Positions 33,867 to 47,185 of a DNA stretch of 64,000 nt are shown here, one piece after another; positions within the stretch are counted from its first letter, which is position 1; every line of letters begins with the position of its first letter. The stretch lies in assembly GCF_914767665.1 (NCBI RefSeq), contig NC_059503.1:61150352-61214351 (forward strand). The letters run 5' to 3'. Position numbers and translations under genes: made by a program. The notes beneath the pieces are model-generated. The model was not told the DNA's origin. It saw nothing but the letters and a program-made list of their open reading frames with translations, and made no database searches. The stretch is from Harmonia axyridis. Its lineage: Eukaryota; Arthropoda; Insecta; Coleoptera; Coccinellidae.

Positions 33867-35228
33867 GACCTTAAAAAATTGTAAAAAATTAAAAGTTCCT
33901 TCTTGGTGATAATATACCTCTTTTTCTATTGATCTGGTCATGTAGATCACGAAAGTTTTTATTCGAGGAGTCTGCGACGAATAGTTTAGGAGATATAACG
34001 ATTTTTATAGAGAGATTGAATTTTCTCGAATTTTCCTTACCCCGGACCTTGAAAAATTGTAAAAAATTAAAAGATCTTTCTTGGTAATAAAATACCTCTT
34101 TTTCTATTGATCTGGTCATGTAGATCACGAAAGTTTTTATTTGAGAGGTCTGCGACGAATAGTTTAGGAGATATAACGATTTTTATAGAGAGATTGAATT
34201 TTCTCGAATTTTCCTTACCCCGGACCTTGAAAAATTGTAAAAAATTAAAAGATCTTTCTTGGTAATAAAATACCTCTTTTTCTATTGATCTGTTCACGTA
34301 GATCACGAAAGTTTTTATTTGAGGGGTCTGCGACGAATAGTTTAGGAGATATAACGATTTTTGTAGAGAGATTGAATTTTCTCGAATTTTCCTCACCCCG
34401 GACCTTAAAAAATTGTAAAAAATTAAAAGTTCCTTCTTGGTGATAATATACCTCTTTTTCTATTGATCTGTTCACGTAGATCACGAAAGTTTTTATTTGA
34501 GGAGTCTGCGACGAATAGTTTAGGAGATATAACGATTTTTGTAGAGAGATTGAATTTTCTCGAATTTTCCTTACCCCGGACCTTAAAAAATTGTAAAAAA
34601 TTAAAAGTTCCTTCTTGGTGATAATATACCTCTTTTTCTATTGATCTGTTCACGTAGATCACGAAAGTTTTTATATGAGGGGTCTGCGACGAATAGTTTA
34701 GGAGATATAACGATTTTTATAGAGAGATTGAATTTTTACGGTTCTTTCCAAAAATTTCGACTTCAAATTTCTCCTAAACTATGGGGACTACGGAAAATCG
34801 GTAAGCAGAGTTGGTATTGGCAGTTCATGATTATTCGAATTCCACTCACGAATGACAATATTTGAGTCGAAGAATTTTCTCGAATTTTCCTTACCCCGGA
34901 CCTTAAAAAATTGTAAAAAATTAAAAGTTCCTTCTTGGTAATAATATACCTCTTTTTCTATTGATCTGGTCACGTAGATCACGAAAGTTTTTATTTGAGG
35001 GGTTTGCGACGAATAGTTTAGGAGATATAACGATTTTTGTAGAGAGATTGAATTTTTACGGTTTTTTCTAAAAATTTCGAATTCAAATTTCTCCTAAACT
35101 ATGGGGACTACGGAAAATCGGTAAGCAGAGTTGGTATTGGCAGTTCATCGTTATTCGAATCCCACTCTCGCCTGACAATATTTGAGTCGAAAAATTTTCT
35201 CGAATTTTCTCGAATTTTCCTTACCCCG
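33867..35228 (+). repeat. 1,362-bp tandem duplication, copy 1 (4 S + L1 + L2)
   Basis: S units at 33867 ('ttattcgagg' marker), 34045 ('gagaggtctg'), 34223 (ends 'cctcaccccg') and 34401, then a 320-bp L1 at 34579 ('ggttctttcc') and a 330-bp L2 at 34899 ('ttttttctaaaaa'). Confidence 0.93.
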
Positions 35229-36590
35229 GACCTTAAAAAATTGTAAAAAATTAAAAGTTCCTTCTTGGTGATAATATACCTCTTTTTCTATTGATCTGGT
35301 CATGTAGATCACGAAAGTTTTTATTCGAGGAGTCTGCGACGAATAGTTTAGGAGATATAACGATTTTTATAGAGAGATTGAATTTTCTCGAATTTTCCTT
35401 ACCCCGGACCTTGAAAAATTGTAAAAAATTAAAAGATCTTTCTTGGTAATAAAATACCTCTTTTTCTATTGATCTGGTCATGTAGATCACGAAAGTTTTT
35501 ATTTGAGAGGTCTGCGACGAATAGTTTAGGAGATATAACGATTTTTATAGAGAGATTGAATTTTCTCGAATTTTCCTTACCCCGGACCTTGAAAAATTGT
35601 AAAAAATTAAAAGATCTTTCTTGGTAATAAAATACCTCTTTTTCTATTGATCTGTTCACGTAGATCACGAAAGTTTTTATTTGAGGGGTCTGCGACGAAT
35701 AGTTTAGGAGATATAACGATTTTTGTAGAGAGATTGAATTTTCTCGAATTTTCCTCACCCCGGACCTTAAAAAATTGTAAAAAATTAAAAGTTCCTTCTT
35801 GGTGATAATATACCTCTTTTTCTATTGATCTGTTCACGTAGATCACGAAAGTTTTTATTTGAGGAGTCTGCGACGAATAGTTTAGGAGATATAACGATTT
35901 TTGTAGAGAGATTGAATTTTCTCGAATTTTCCTTACCCCGGACCTTAAAAAATTGTAAAAAATTAAAAGTTCCTTCTTGGTGATAATATACCTCTTTTTC
36001 TATTGATCTGTTCACGTAGATCACGAAAGTTTTTATATGAGGGGTCTGCGACGAATAGTTTAGGAGATATAACGATTTTTATAGAGAGATTGAATTTTTA
36101 CGGTTCTTTCCAAAAATTTCGACTTCAAATTTCTCCTAAACTATGGGGACTACGGAAAATCGGTAAGCAGAGTTGGTATTGGCAGTTCATGATTATTCGA
36201 ATTCCACTCACGAATGACAATATTTGAGTCGAAGAATTTTCTCGAATTTTCCTTACCCCGGACCTTAAAAAATTGTAAAAAATTAAAAGTTCCTTCTTGG
36301 TAATAATATACCTCTTTTTCTATTGATCTGGTCACGTAGATCACGAAAGTTTTTATTTGAGGGGCTTGCGACGAATAGTTTAGGAGATATAACGATTTTT
36401 GTAGAGAGATTGAATTTTTACGGTTTTTTCCAAAAATTTCGAATTCAAATTTCTCCTAAACTATGGGGACTACGGAAAATCGGTAAGCAGAGTTGGTATT
36501 GGCAGTTCATGGTTATTCGAATCCCACTCTCGCCTGACAATATTTGAGTCGAAAAGTTTTCTCGAATTTTCTCGAATTTTCCTTACCCCG
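35229..36590 (+). repeat. 1,362-bp tandem duplication, copy 2 (4 S + L1 + L2)
   Basis: All markers of copy 1 recur except in the last L2 (36261), which has the common 'ttttttccaaaaa' and a private 'ggggcttgcg'. Confidence 0.93.
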
Positions 36591-37250
36591 GACCTTAAAA
36601 AATTGTAAAAAATTAAAAGTTCCTTCTTGGTGATAATATACCTCTTTTTCTATTGATCTGTTCACGTAGATCACGAAAGTTTTTATATGAGGGGTCTGCG
36701 ACGAATAGTTTAGGAGATATAACGATTTTTATAGAGAGATTGAATTTTTACGGTTTTTTCCAAAAATTTCGACTTCAAATTTTTCCCAAACTATGGGGAC
36801 TACGGAAAATCGGTAAGCAGAGTTGGTATTGGCAGTTCATGATTATTCGAATTCCACTCACGAATGACAATATTTGAGTCGAAGAATTTTCTCGAATTTT
36901 CTCGAATTTTCCTTACCCCGGACCTTAAAAAATTGTAAAAAATTAAAAGTTCCTTCTTGGTAATAATATACCTCTTTTTCTATTGATCTGGTCACGTAGA
37001 TCACGAAAGTTTTTATTTGAGGGGTTTGCGACGAATAGTTTAGGAGATATAACGATTTTTGTAGAGAGATTGAATTTTTACGGTTTTTTCCAAAAATTTC
37101 GAATTCAAATTTCTCCTAAACTATGGGGACTACGGAAAATCGGTAAGCAGAGTTGGTATTGGCAGTTCATGGTTATTCGAATCCCACTCTCGCCTGACAA
37201 TATTTGAGTCGAAAAATTTTCTCGAATTTTCTCGAATTTTCCTTACCCCG
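35941..37250 (+). repeat. L cluster, 4 units (L1-L2-L1-L2)
   Basis: Units at 35941 (320 bp), 36261, 36591 and 36921 (330 bp each). The first two belong to the 1,362-bp repeat and the last two resemble the 18333 cluster. Confidence 0.93.
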
Positions 37251-37606
37251 GACCTTAAAAAATTGTAAAAAATTAAAAGTTCCTTCTTGGTAATAATATA
37301 CCTCTTTTTCTATTGATCTGGTCATGTAGATCACGAAAGTTTTTATTAGAGGAGTCTGCGACGAATAGTTTAGGAGATATAACGATTTTTATAGAGAGAT
37401 TGAATTTTCTCGAATTTTCCTTACCCCGGACCTTGAAAAATTGTAAAAAATCAAAAGATCTTTCTTGGTAATAAAATACCTCTTTTTCTATTGATCTGTT
37501 CACGTAGATCACGAAAGTTTTTATTTGAGGGGTCTGCGACGAATAGTTTAGGAGATATAACGATTTTTGTAGAGAGATTGAATTTTCTCGAATTTTCCTT
37601 ACCCCG
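37251..37606 (+). repeat. S block, 2 units
   Basis: The first unit has the 'ttattagagg' marker expected after a four-L cluster. Confidence 0.93.
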
Positions 37607-37936
37607 GACCTTAAAAAATTGTAAAAAATTAAAAGTTCCTTCTTGGTGATAATATACCACTTTTTCTATTGATCTGTTCACGTAGATCACGAAAGTTTTT
37701 ATATGAGGGGTCTGCGACGAATAGTTTAGGAGATATAACGATTTTTATAGAGAGATTGAATTTTTACGGTTTTTTCCAAAAATTTCGACTTCAAATTTCT
37801 CCTAAACTATGGGGACTACGGAAAATCGGTAAGCAGAGTTGGTATTGGCAGTTCATGATTATTCGAATTCCACTCACGAATGACAATATTTGAGTCGAAA
37901 AATTTTCTCGAATTTTCTCGAATTTTCCTTACCCCG
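37607..37936 (+). repeat. L1 unit, 330 bp
   Basis: L1 insert but with the L2-type 'gtcgaaaaatttt' at its 3' end, and 'taccactttt' in the 5' part. Confidence 0.92.
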
Positions 37937-38470
37937 GACCTTAAAAAATTGTAAAAAATTAAAAGTTCCTTTTTGGTGATAATATACCTCTTTTTCTATT
38001 GATCTGGTCATATAGATCACGAAAGTTTTTATTCGAGGAGTCTGCGACGAATAGTTTAGGAGATATAACGATTTTTATAGAGAGATTGAATTTTCTCGAA
38101 TTTTCCTTACCCCGGACCTTGAAAAATTGTAAAAAATTAAAAGATCTTTCTTGGTAATAAAATACCTCTTTTTCTATTGATCTGTTCACGGAGATCACGA
38201 AAGTTTTTATTTGAGGGGTCTGCGACGAATAGTTTAGGAGATATAACGATTTTTGTAGAGAGATTGAATTTTCTCGAATTTTCCTTACCCCGGACCTTGA
38301 AGATTTGTAAAAAATTAAAAGATCTTTCTTGGTAATAAAATACCTCTTTTTCTATTGATCTGGTCATGTTGATCGCGAAAGTTTTTATTTGAGGAGTCTG
38401 CGACGAATAGTTTAGGAGATATAACGATTTTTGTAGAGAGATTGAATTTTCTCGAATTTTCCTTACCCCG
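37937..38470 (+). repeat. S block, 3 units
   Basis: The three consecutive markers 'ttattcgagg', 'tcacggagatc' and 'gttgatcgcg' appear in the same order as at 29021 and 46118. Confidence 0.92.
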
Positions 38471-39789
38471 GACCTTAAGAAATTGTAAAAAATTAAAAGT
38501 TCCTTCTTGGTGATAATATACCTCTTTTTCTATTGATCTGTTCACGTAGATCACGAAAGTTTTTATATGAGGGGTCTGCGACGAATAGTTTAGGAGATAT
38601 AACGATTTTTATAGAGAGATTGAATTTTTACGGTTTTTTCCAAAAATTTCGACTTCAAATTTTTCCCAAACTATGGGGACTACGGAAAATCGGTAAGCAG
38701 AGTTGGTATTGGCAGTTCATGATTATTCGGATTCCACTCACGAATGACAATATTTGAGTCGAAGAATTTTCTCGAATTTTCTCGAATTTTCCTTACCCCG
38801 GACCTTAAAAAATTGTAAAGAATTAAAAGTTCCTTCTTGGTAATAATATACCTCTTTTTCTATTGATCTGGTCACGTAGATCACGAAAGTTTTTATTTGA
38901 GGGGTTTGCGACGAATAGTTTAGGAGATATAACGATTTTTGTAGAGAGCTTGAATTTTTACGATTTTTCCAAAAATTTCGAATTCAAATTTCTCCTTAAC
39001 TATGGGGACTACGGAAAATCGGTAAGCAGAGTTGGTATTGGCAGTTCATGGTTATTCGAATCCCACTCTCGCCTGACAATATTTGAGTCGAAAAATTTTC
39101 TCGAATTTTCTCGAATTTTCCTTACCCCGGACCTTAAAAAATTGTAAAAAATTAAAAGTTCCTTCTTGGTGATAATATACCTCTTTTTCTATTGATCTGT
39201 TCACGTAGATCACGAAAGTTTTTATATGAGGGGTCTGCGACGGATAGTTTAGGAGATATAACGATTTTTATAGAGAGATTGAATTTTTACGGTTTTTTCC
39301 AAAAATTTCGACTTCAAATTTCTCCTAAATTATGGGGACTACGGAAAATCGGTAAGCAGAGTTGGTATTGGCAGTTCATGATTATTCGAATTCCACTCAC
39401 GAATGACAATATTTGAGTCGAAGAATTTTCTCGAATTTTCTCGAATTTTCCTTACCCCGGACCTTAAAAAATTGTAAAAAATTAAAAGTTCCTTCTTGGT
39501 GATAATATACCTCTTTTTCTATTGATCTGTTCACGTAGATCACGAAAGTTTTTATTTGAGGGGTTTGCGACGAATAGTTTAGGAGATATAACGATTTTTG
39601 TAGAGAGATTGAATTTTTACGGTTTTTTCCAAAAATTTCGAATTCAAATTTCTCCTAAACTATGGGGACTACGGAAAATCGGTAAGCAGAGTTGGTATTG
39701 GCAGTTCATGGTTATTCGAATCCCACTCTCGCCTGACAATATTTGAGTCGAAAAATTTTCTCGAATTTTCTCGAATTTTCCTTACCCCG
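38471..39789 (+). repeat. L cluster, 4 units (L1-L2-L1-L2)
   Basis: 330, 329, 330 and 330 bp. The unit at 38801 lost one base ('acgatttttcc') and has 'gagagcttg'. The unit at 39460 has an L1-like start ('gttcacg') and an L2 insert. Confidence 0.93.
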
Positions 39790-41213
39790 GACCTTAAAAA
39801 ATTGTAAAAAATTAAAAGTTCCTTCTTGGTAATAATATACCTCTTTTTCTATTGATCTGGTCATGTAGATCACGAAAGTTTTTATTAGAGGAGTCTGCGA
39901 CGAATAGTTTAGGAGATATAACGATTTTTATAGAGAGATTGAATTTTCTCGAATTTTCCTTACCCCGGACCTTGAAAAATTGTAAAAAATCAAAAGATCT
40001 TTCTTGGTAATAAAATACCTCTTTTTCTATTGATCTGTTCACGTAGATCACGAAAGTTTTTATTTGAGGGGTCTGCGACGAATAGTTTAGGAGATATAAC
40101 GATTTTTGTAGAGAGATTGAATTTTCTCGAATTTTCCTTACCCCGGACCTTGAAAAATTGTAAAAAATTAAAAGATCTTTCTTGGTAATAAAATACCTCT
40201 TTTTCTATTGATCTGGTCATGTTGATCGCGAAAGTTTTTATTTGAGGAGTCTGCGACGAATAGTTTAGGAGATATAACGATTTTTATAGAGAGATTGAAT
40301 TTTCTCGAATTTTCCTTACCCCGGACCTTGAAAAATTGTAAAAAATTAAAAGATCTTTCTTGGTAATAAAATACCTCTTTTTCTATTGATCTGTTCACGT
40401 AGATCACGAAAGTTTTTATTTGAGGGGTCTGCGACGAATAGTTTAGGAGATATAACGATTTTTGTAGAGAGATTGAATTTTCTCGAATTTTCCTTACCCC
40501 GGACCTTGAAAAATTGTAAAAAATTAAAAGATCTTTCTTGGTAATAAAATACCTCTTTTTCTATTGATCTGGTCATGTAGATCACGAAAGTTTTTATTTG
40601 AGGAGTCTGCGACGAATAGTTTAGGAGATGTAACGATTTTTATAGAGAGATTGAATTTTCTCGAATTTTCCTTACCCCGGACCTTGAAAAATTGTAAAAA
40701 ATTAAAAGATCTTTCTTGGTAATGAAATATCTCTTTTTCTATTGATCTGTTCACGTAGATCACGAAAGTTTTTATTTGAGGGGTCTGCGACGAATAGTTT
40801 AGGAGATATAACGATTTTTGTAGAGAGATTGAATTTTCTCGAATTTTCCTTACCCCGGACCTTGAAAAATTGTAAAAAATTAAAAGATCTTTCTTGGTAA
40901 TAAAATACCTCTTTTTCTATTGATCTGGTCATGTAGATCACGAAAGTTTTTATTTGAGAGGTCTGCGACGAATAGTTTAGGAGATATAACGATTTTTATA
41001 GAGAGATTGAATTTTCTCGAATTTTCCTTACCCCGGACCTTGAAAAATTGTAAAAAATTAAAAGATCTTTCTTGGTAATAAAATACCTCTTTTTCTATTG
41101 ATCTGTTCACGTAGATCACGAAAGTTTTTATTTGAGGGGTCTGCGACGAATAGTTTAGGAGATATAACGATTTTTGTAGAGAGATTGAATTTTCTCGAAT
41201 TTTCCTTACCCCG
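39790..41213 (+). repeat. S block, 8 units, alternating dimers
   Basis: It starts with the 'ttattagagg' marker; gttcacgt and ggtcatgt units then alternate strictly from 39968 to 41036. Together with the L2 at 41214 it forms a 1,754-bp block repeated from 41544. Confidence 0.92.
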
Positions 41214-41543
41214 GACCTTAAAAAATTGTAAAAAATTAAAAGTTCCTTCTTGGTGATAATATACCTCTTTTTCTATTGATCTGTTCACGTAGATCATGAA
41301 AGTTTTTATTTGAGGGGTCTGCGACGAATAGTTTAGGAGATATAACGATTTTTGTAGAGAGATTGAATTTTTACGGTTTTTTCCAAAAATTTCGAATTCA
41401 AATTTCTCCTAAACTATGGGGACTACGGAAAATCGGTAAGCAGAGTTGGTATTGGCAGTTCATGGTTATTCGAATCCCACTCTCGCCTGACAATATTTGA
41501 GTCGAAAAATTTTCTCGAATTTTCTCGAATTTTCCTTACCCCG
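41214..41543 (+). repeat. L2 unit, 330 bp
   Basis: L2 insert on an S-like start, with the private variant 'gatcatgaaag' shared with the unit at 43146. Confidence 0.93.
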
Positions 41544-43145
41544 GACCTTAAAAAATTGTAAAAAATTAAAAGTTCCTTCTTGGTAATAATATACCTCTTT
41601 TTCTATTGATCTGTTCACGTAGATCACGAAAGTTTTTATTTGAGGGGTCTGCGACGAATAGTTTAGGAGATATAACGATTTTTGTAGAGAGATTGAATTT
41701 TCTCGAATTTTCCTTACCCCGGACCTTGAAAAATTGTAAAAAATTAAAAGATCTTTCTTGGTAATAAAATACCTCTTTTTCTATTGATCTGTTCACGGAG
41801 ATCACGAAAGTTTTTATTTGAGGGGTCTGCGACGAATAGTTTAGGAGATATAACGATTTTTGTAGAGAGATTGAATTTTCTCGAATTTTCCTTACCCCGG
41901 ACCTTGAAAAATTGTAAAAAATTAAAAGATCTTTCTTGGTAATAAAATACCTCTTTTTCTATTGATCTGGTCATGTTGATCGCGAAAGTTTTTATTTGAG
42001 GAGTCTGCGACGAATAGTTTAGGAGATATAACGATTTTTATAGAGAGATTGAATTTTCTCGAATTTTCCTTACCCCGGACCTTGAAAAATTGTAAAAAAT
42101 TAAAAGATCTTTCTTGGTAATAAAATACCTCTTTTTCTATTGATCTGTTCACGTAGATCACGAAAGTTTTTATTTGAGGGGTCTGCGACGAATAGTTTAG
42201 GAGATATAACGATTTTTGTAGAGAGATTGAATTTTCTCGAATTTTCCTTACCCCGGACCTTGAAAAATTGTAAAAAATTAAAAGATCTTTCTTGGTAATA
42301 AAATACCTCTTTTTCTATTGATCTGGTCATGTAGATCACGAAAGTTTTTATTTGAGGAGTCTGCGACGAATAGTTTAGGAGATATAACGATTTTTATAGA
42401 GAGATTGAATTTTCTCGAATTTTCCTTACCCCGGACCTTGAAAAATTGTAAAAAATTAAAAGATCTTTCTTGGTAGTAAAATACCTCTTTTTCTATTGAT
42501 CTGTTCACGTAGATCACGAAAGTTTTTATTTGAGGGGTCTGCGACGAATAGTTTAGGAGATATAACGATTTTTGTAGAGAGATTGAATTTTCTCGAATTT
42601 TCCTTACCCCGGACCTTGAAAAATTGTAAAAAATTAAAAGATCTTTCTTGGTAATAAAATACCTCTTTTTCTATTGATCTGGTCATGTAGATCACGAAAG
42701 TTTTTATTTGAGAGGTCTGCGACGAATAGTTTAGGAGATATAACGATTTTTATAGAGAGATTGAATTTTCTCGAATTTTCCTTACCCCGGACCTTGAAAA
42801 ATTGTAAAAAATTAAAAGATCTTTCTTGGTAATAAAATACCTCTTTTTCTATTGATCTGTTCACGTAGATCACGAAAGTTTTTATTTGAGGGGTCTGCGA
42901 CGAATAGTTTAGGAGATATAACGATTTTTGTAGAGAGATTGAATTTTCTCGAATTTTCCTTACCCCGGACCTTGAAAAATTGTAAAAAATTTAAAGTTCC
43001 TTCTTGGTGATAATATACCTCTTTTTCTATTGATCTGTTCACGTAGATCACGAAAGTTTTTATTTGAGGGGTCTGCGACGAATAGTTTAGGAGATATAAC
43101 GATTTTTGTAGAGAGATTGAATTTTCTCGAATTTTCCTTACCCCG
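41544..43145 (+). repeat. S block, 9 units (second copy of the S8 block plus one)
   Basis: Units 41722-42967 match 39968-41213 at an offset of 1,754 bp. The unit at 42968 ('aaatttaaagttcc') is extra. Confidence 0.92.
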
Positions 43146-43475
43146 GACCTTGAAAAATTGTAAAAAATTAAAAGTTCCTTCTTGGTGATAATATACCTCT
43201 TTTTCTATTGATCTGTTCACGTAGATCATGAAAGTTTTTATTTGAGGGGTCTGCGACGAATAGTTCAGGAGATATAACGATTTTTGTAGAGAGATTGAAT
43301 TTTTACGGTTTTTTCCAAAAATTTCGAATTCAAATTTCGCCTAAACTATGGGGACTACGGAAAATCGGTAAGCAGAGTTGGTATTGGCAGTTCATGGTTA
43401 TTCGAATCCCACTCTCGCCTGACAATATTTGAGTCGAAAAATTTTCTCGAATTTTCTCGAATTTTCCTTACCCCG
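43146..43475 (+). repeat. L2 unit, 330 bp
   Basis: Shares 'gatcatgaaag' with 41214. The second hairpin arm is changed to 'cgcctaaactat'. Confidence 0.92.
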
Positions 43476-45788
43476 GACCTTAAAAAATTGTAAAAAATTA
43501 AAAGTTCCTTCTTGGTAATAATATACCTCTTTTTCTATTGATCTGTTCACGTAGATCACGAAAGTTTTTATTTGAGGGGTCTGCGACGAATAGTTTAGGA
43601 GATATAACGATTTTTGTAGAGAGATTGAATTTTCTCGAATTTTCCTTACCCTGGACCTTAAAAAATTGTAAAAAATTAAAAGTTCCTTCTTGGTGATAAT
43701 ATACCTCTTTTTCTATTGATCTGGTCATGTAGATCACGAAAGTTTTTATTTGAGGAGTCTGCGACGAATAGTTTAGGAGATATAACGATTTTTATAGAGA
43801 GATTGAATTTTCTCGAATTTTCCTTACCCCGGACCTTGAAAAATTGTAAAAAATTAAAAGATCTTTCTTGGTAATAAAATACCTCTTTTTCTATTGATCT
43901 GGTCATGTAGATCACGAAAGTTTTTATTTGAGAGGTCTGCGACGAATAGTTTAGGAGATATAACGATTTTTATAGAGAGATTGAATTTTCTCGAATTTTC
44001 CTTACCCCGGACCTTGAAAAATTGTAAAAAATTAAAAAATCTTTCTTGGTAATAAAATACCTCTTTTTCTATTGATCTGTTCACGTAGATCACGAAAGTT
44101 TTTATTTGAGGGGTCTGCGACGAATAGTTTAGGAGATATAACGATTTTTGTAGAGAGATTGAATTTTCTCGAATTTTCCTTACCCCGGACCTTACAAAAT
44201 TGTAAAAAATTAAAAGTTCCTTCTTGGTGATAATATACCTCTTTTTCTATTGATCTGTTCACGTAGATCACGAAAGTTTTTATTTGAGGGTTCTGCGACG
44301 AATAGTTTAGGAGATATAACGATTTTTGTAGAGAGATTGAATTTTCTCGAATTTTCCTTACCCCGGACCTTAAAAAATTGTAAAAAATTAAAAGTTCCTT
44401 CTTGGTGATAATATACCTCTTTTTTTATTGATCTGTTCACGTAGATCACGAAAGTTTTTATTTGAGGGGTCTGCGACGAAAAGTTTAGGAGATATAACGA
44501 TTTTTGTAGAGAGATTGAATTTTCTCGAATTTTCCTTACCCCGGACCTTGAAAAATTGTAAAAAATTAAAAGATCTTTCTTGGTAATAAAATACCTCTTT
44601 TTCTATTGATCTGGTCATGTAGATCACGAAAGTTTTTATATGAGGGGTCTGCGACGAATAGTTTAGGAGATATAACGATTTTTATAGAGAGATTGAATTT
44701 TCTCGAATTTTCCTTACCCCGGACCTTGAAAAATTGTAAAAAATTTAAAGATCTTTCTTGGTAATAAAATACCTCTTTTTCTTTTGATCTGTTCACGTAG
44801 ATCACGAAAGTTTTTATTTGAGGGGTCTGCGACGAATAGTTTAGGAGATATAACGATTTTTGTAGAGAGATTGAATTTTCTCGAATTTTCCTTACCCCGG
44901 ACCTTAAAAAATTGTAAAAAATTAAAAGTTCCTTCTTGGTAATAATATACCTCTTTTTCTATTGATCTGGTCATGTTGATCACGAAAGTTTTTATTTGAG
45001 GAGTCTGCGACGAATAGTTTAGGAGATATAACGATTTTTATAGAGAGATTGAATTTTCTCGCATTTTCCTTACCCCGGACCTTGAAAAATTGTAAAAAAT
45101 TAAAAGATCTTTCTTGATAATAAAATACCTCTTTTTCTATTGATCTGTTCACGTACATCACGAAAGTTTTTATTTGAGGGGTCTGCGACGAATAGTTTAG
45201 GAGATATAACGATTTTTGTAGAGAGATTGAATTTTCTCGAATTTTCCTTACCCCGGACCTTAAAAAATTGATAAAAATTAAAAGTTCCTTCTTGGTAATA
45301 ATATACCTCTTTTTCTATTGATCTGGTCATGTAGATCACGAAAGTTTTTATTTGAGGAGTCTGCGACGAATAGTTTAGGAGATATAACGATTTTTATAGA
45401 GAGATTGAATTTTCTCGAATTTTCCTTACCCCGGACCTTGAAAAAATGTAAAAAATTAAAAGATCTTTCTTGGTAATAAAATACCTCTTTTTCTATTGAT
45501 CTGGTCATGTAGATCACGAAAGTTTTTATATGAGGGGTCTGCGACGAATAGTTTAGGAGATATAACGATTTTTATAGAGAGATTGAATTTTCTCGAATTT
45601 TCCTTACCCCGGACCTTGAAAAATTGTGAAAAATTGAAAGATCTTTCTTGGTAATAAAATACCTCTTTTTCTATTGATCTGTTCACGTAGATCACGAAAG
45701 TTTTTATTTAAGGGTCTGCGACGAATAGTTTAGGAGATATAACGATTTTTGTAGAGAGATTGAATTTTCTCGAATTTTCCTTACCCCG
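43476..45788 (+). repeat. S block, 13 units
   Basis: Twelve units of 178 bp; the last (45612) is 177 bp with 'atttaagggtc'. Several private changes lie here: 'taccctggacc', 'cttacaaaattg', 'gattgataaaaa' and 'acgtacatcacg'. Confidence 0.92.
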
Positions 45789-46117
45789 GACCTTAAAAAA
45801 TTGTAAAAAATTAAAAGTTCCTTCTTGGTGATAATATACCTCTTTTCTATTGATCTGGTCACGTAGATCACGAAAGTTTTTATTTGAGGGGTTTGCGACG
45901 AATAGTTTAGGAGATATAACGATTTTTGTAGAGAGATTGAATTTTTACGGTTTTTTCCAAAAATTTCGACTTCAAATTTCTCCTAAACTATGGGGACTAC
46001 GGAAAATCGGTAAGCAGAGTTGGTATTGGCAGTTCATGATTATTCGAATTCCACTCACGAATGACAATATTTGAGTCGAAGAATTTTCTCGAATTTTCTC
46101 GAATTTTCCTTACCCCG
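45789..46117 (+). repeat. Hybrid L unit, 329 bp
   Basis: L2-like 5' part and L1 insert, as at 28701, but with two 10-mers and one T lost in 'cctcttttc'. Confidence 0.92.
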
Positions 46118-47185
46118 GACCTTAAAAAATTGTAAAAAATTAAAAGTTCCTTCTTGGTGATAATATACCTCTTTTTCTATTGATCTGGTCATGTAGATCA
46201 CGAAAGTTTTTATTCGAGGAGTCTGCGACGAATAGTTTAGGAGATATAACGATTTTTATAGAGAGATTGAATTTTTTCGAATTTTCCTTACCCCGGACCT
46301 TGAAAAATTGTAAAAAATTAAAAGATCTTTCTTGGTAATAAAATACCTCTTTTTCTATTGATCTGTTCACGGAGATCACGAAAGTTTTTATTTGAGGGGT
46401 CTGCGACGAATAGTTTAGGAGATATAACGATTTTTGTAGAGAGATTGAATTTTCTCGAATTTTCCTTACCCCGGACCTTGAAAAATTGTAAAAAATTGAA
46501 AGATCTTTCTTGGTAATAAAATACCTCTTTTTCTATTGATCTGGTCATGTTGATCGCGAAAGTTTTTATTTGAGGAGTCTGCGACGAATAGTTTAGGAGA
46601 TATAACGATTTTTATAGAGAGATTGAATTTTCTCGAATTTTCCTTACCCCGGACCTTGAAAAATTGTAAAAAATTAAAAGATCTTTCTTGGTAATAAAAT
46701 ACCTCTTTTTCTATTGATCTGTTCACGTAGATCACGAAAGTTTTTATTTGAGGGGTCTGCGACGAATAGTTTAGGAGATATAACGATTTTTGTAGAGAGA
46801 TTGAATTTTCTCGAATTTTCCTTACCCCGGACCTTGAAAAATTGTAAAAAATTAAAAGATCTTTCTTGGTGATAAAATACCTCTTTTTCTATTGATCTGT
46901 TCACGTAGATCACGAAAGTTTTTATTTGAGGGGTCTGCGACGAATAGTTTAGGAGATATAACGATTTTTGTAGAGAGATTGAATTTTCTCGAATTTTCCT
47001 TACCCCGGACCTTAAAAAATTGTAAAAAATTAAAAGTTCCTTCTTGGTGATGATATACCTCTTTTTCTATTGATCTGGTCATGTAGATCACGAAAGTTTT
47101 TATTTGAGGAGTCTGCGACGAATAGTTTAGGAGATATAACGATTTTTATAGAGAGATTGAATTTTCTCGAATTTTCCTTACCCCG
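46118..47185 (+). repeat. S block, 6 units
   Basis: Matches 29021 onward at an offset of 17,097 bp, then 16,741 bp after losing one 356-bp dimer. Markers 'ttattcgagg', 'tcacggagatc' and 'gttgatcgcg' appear in order. Confidence 0.92.
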
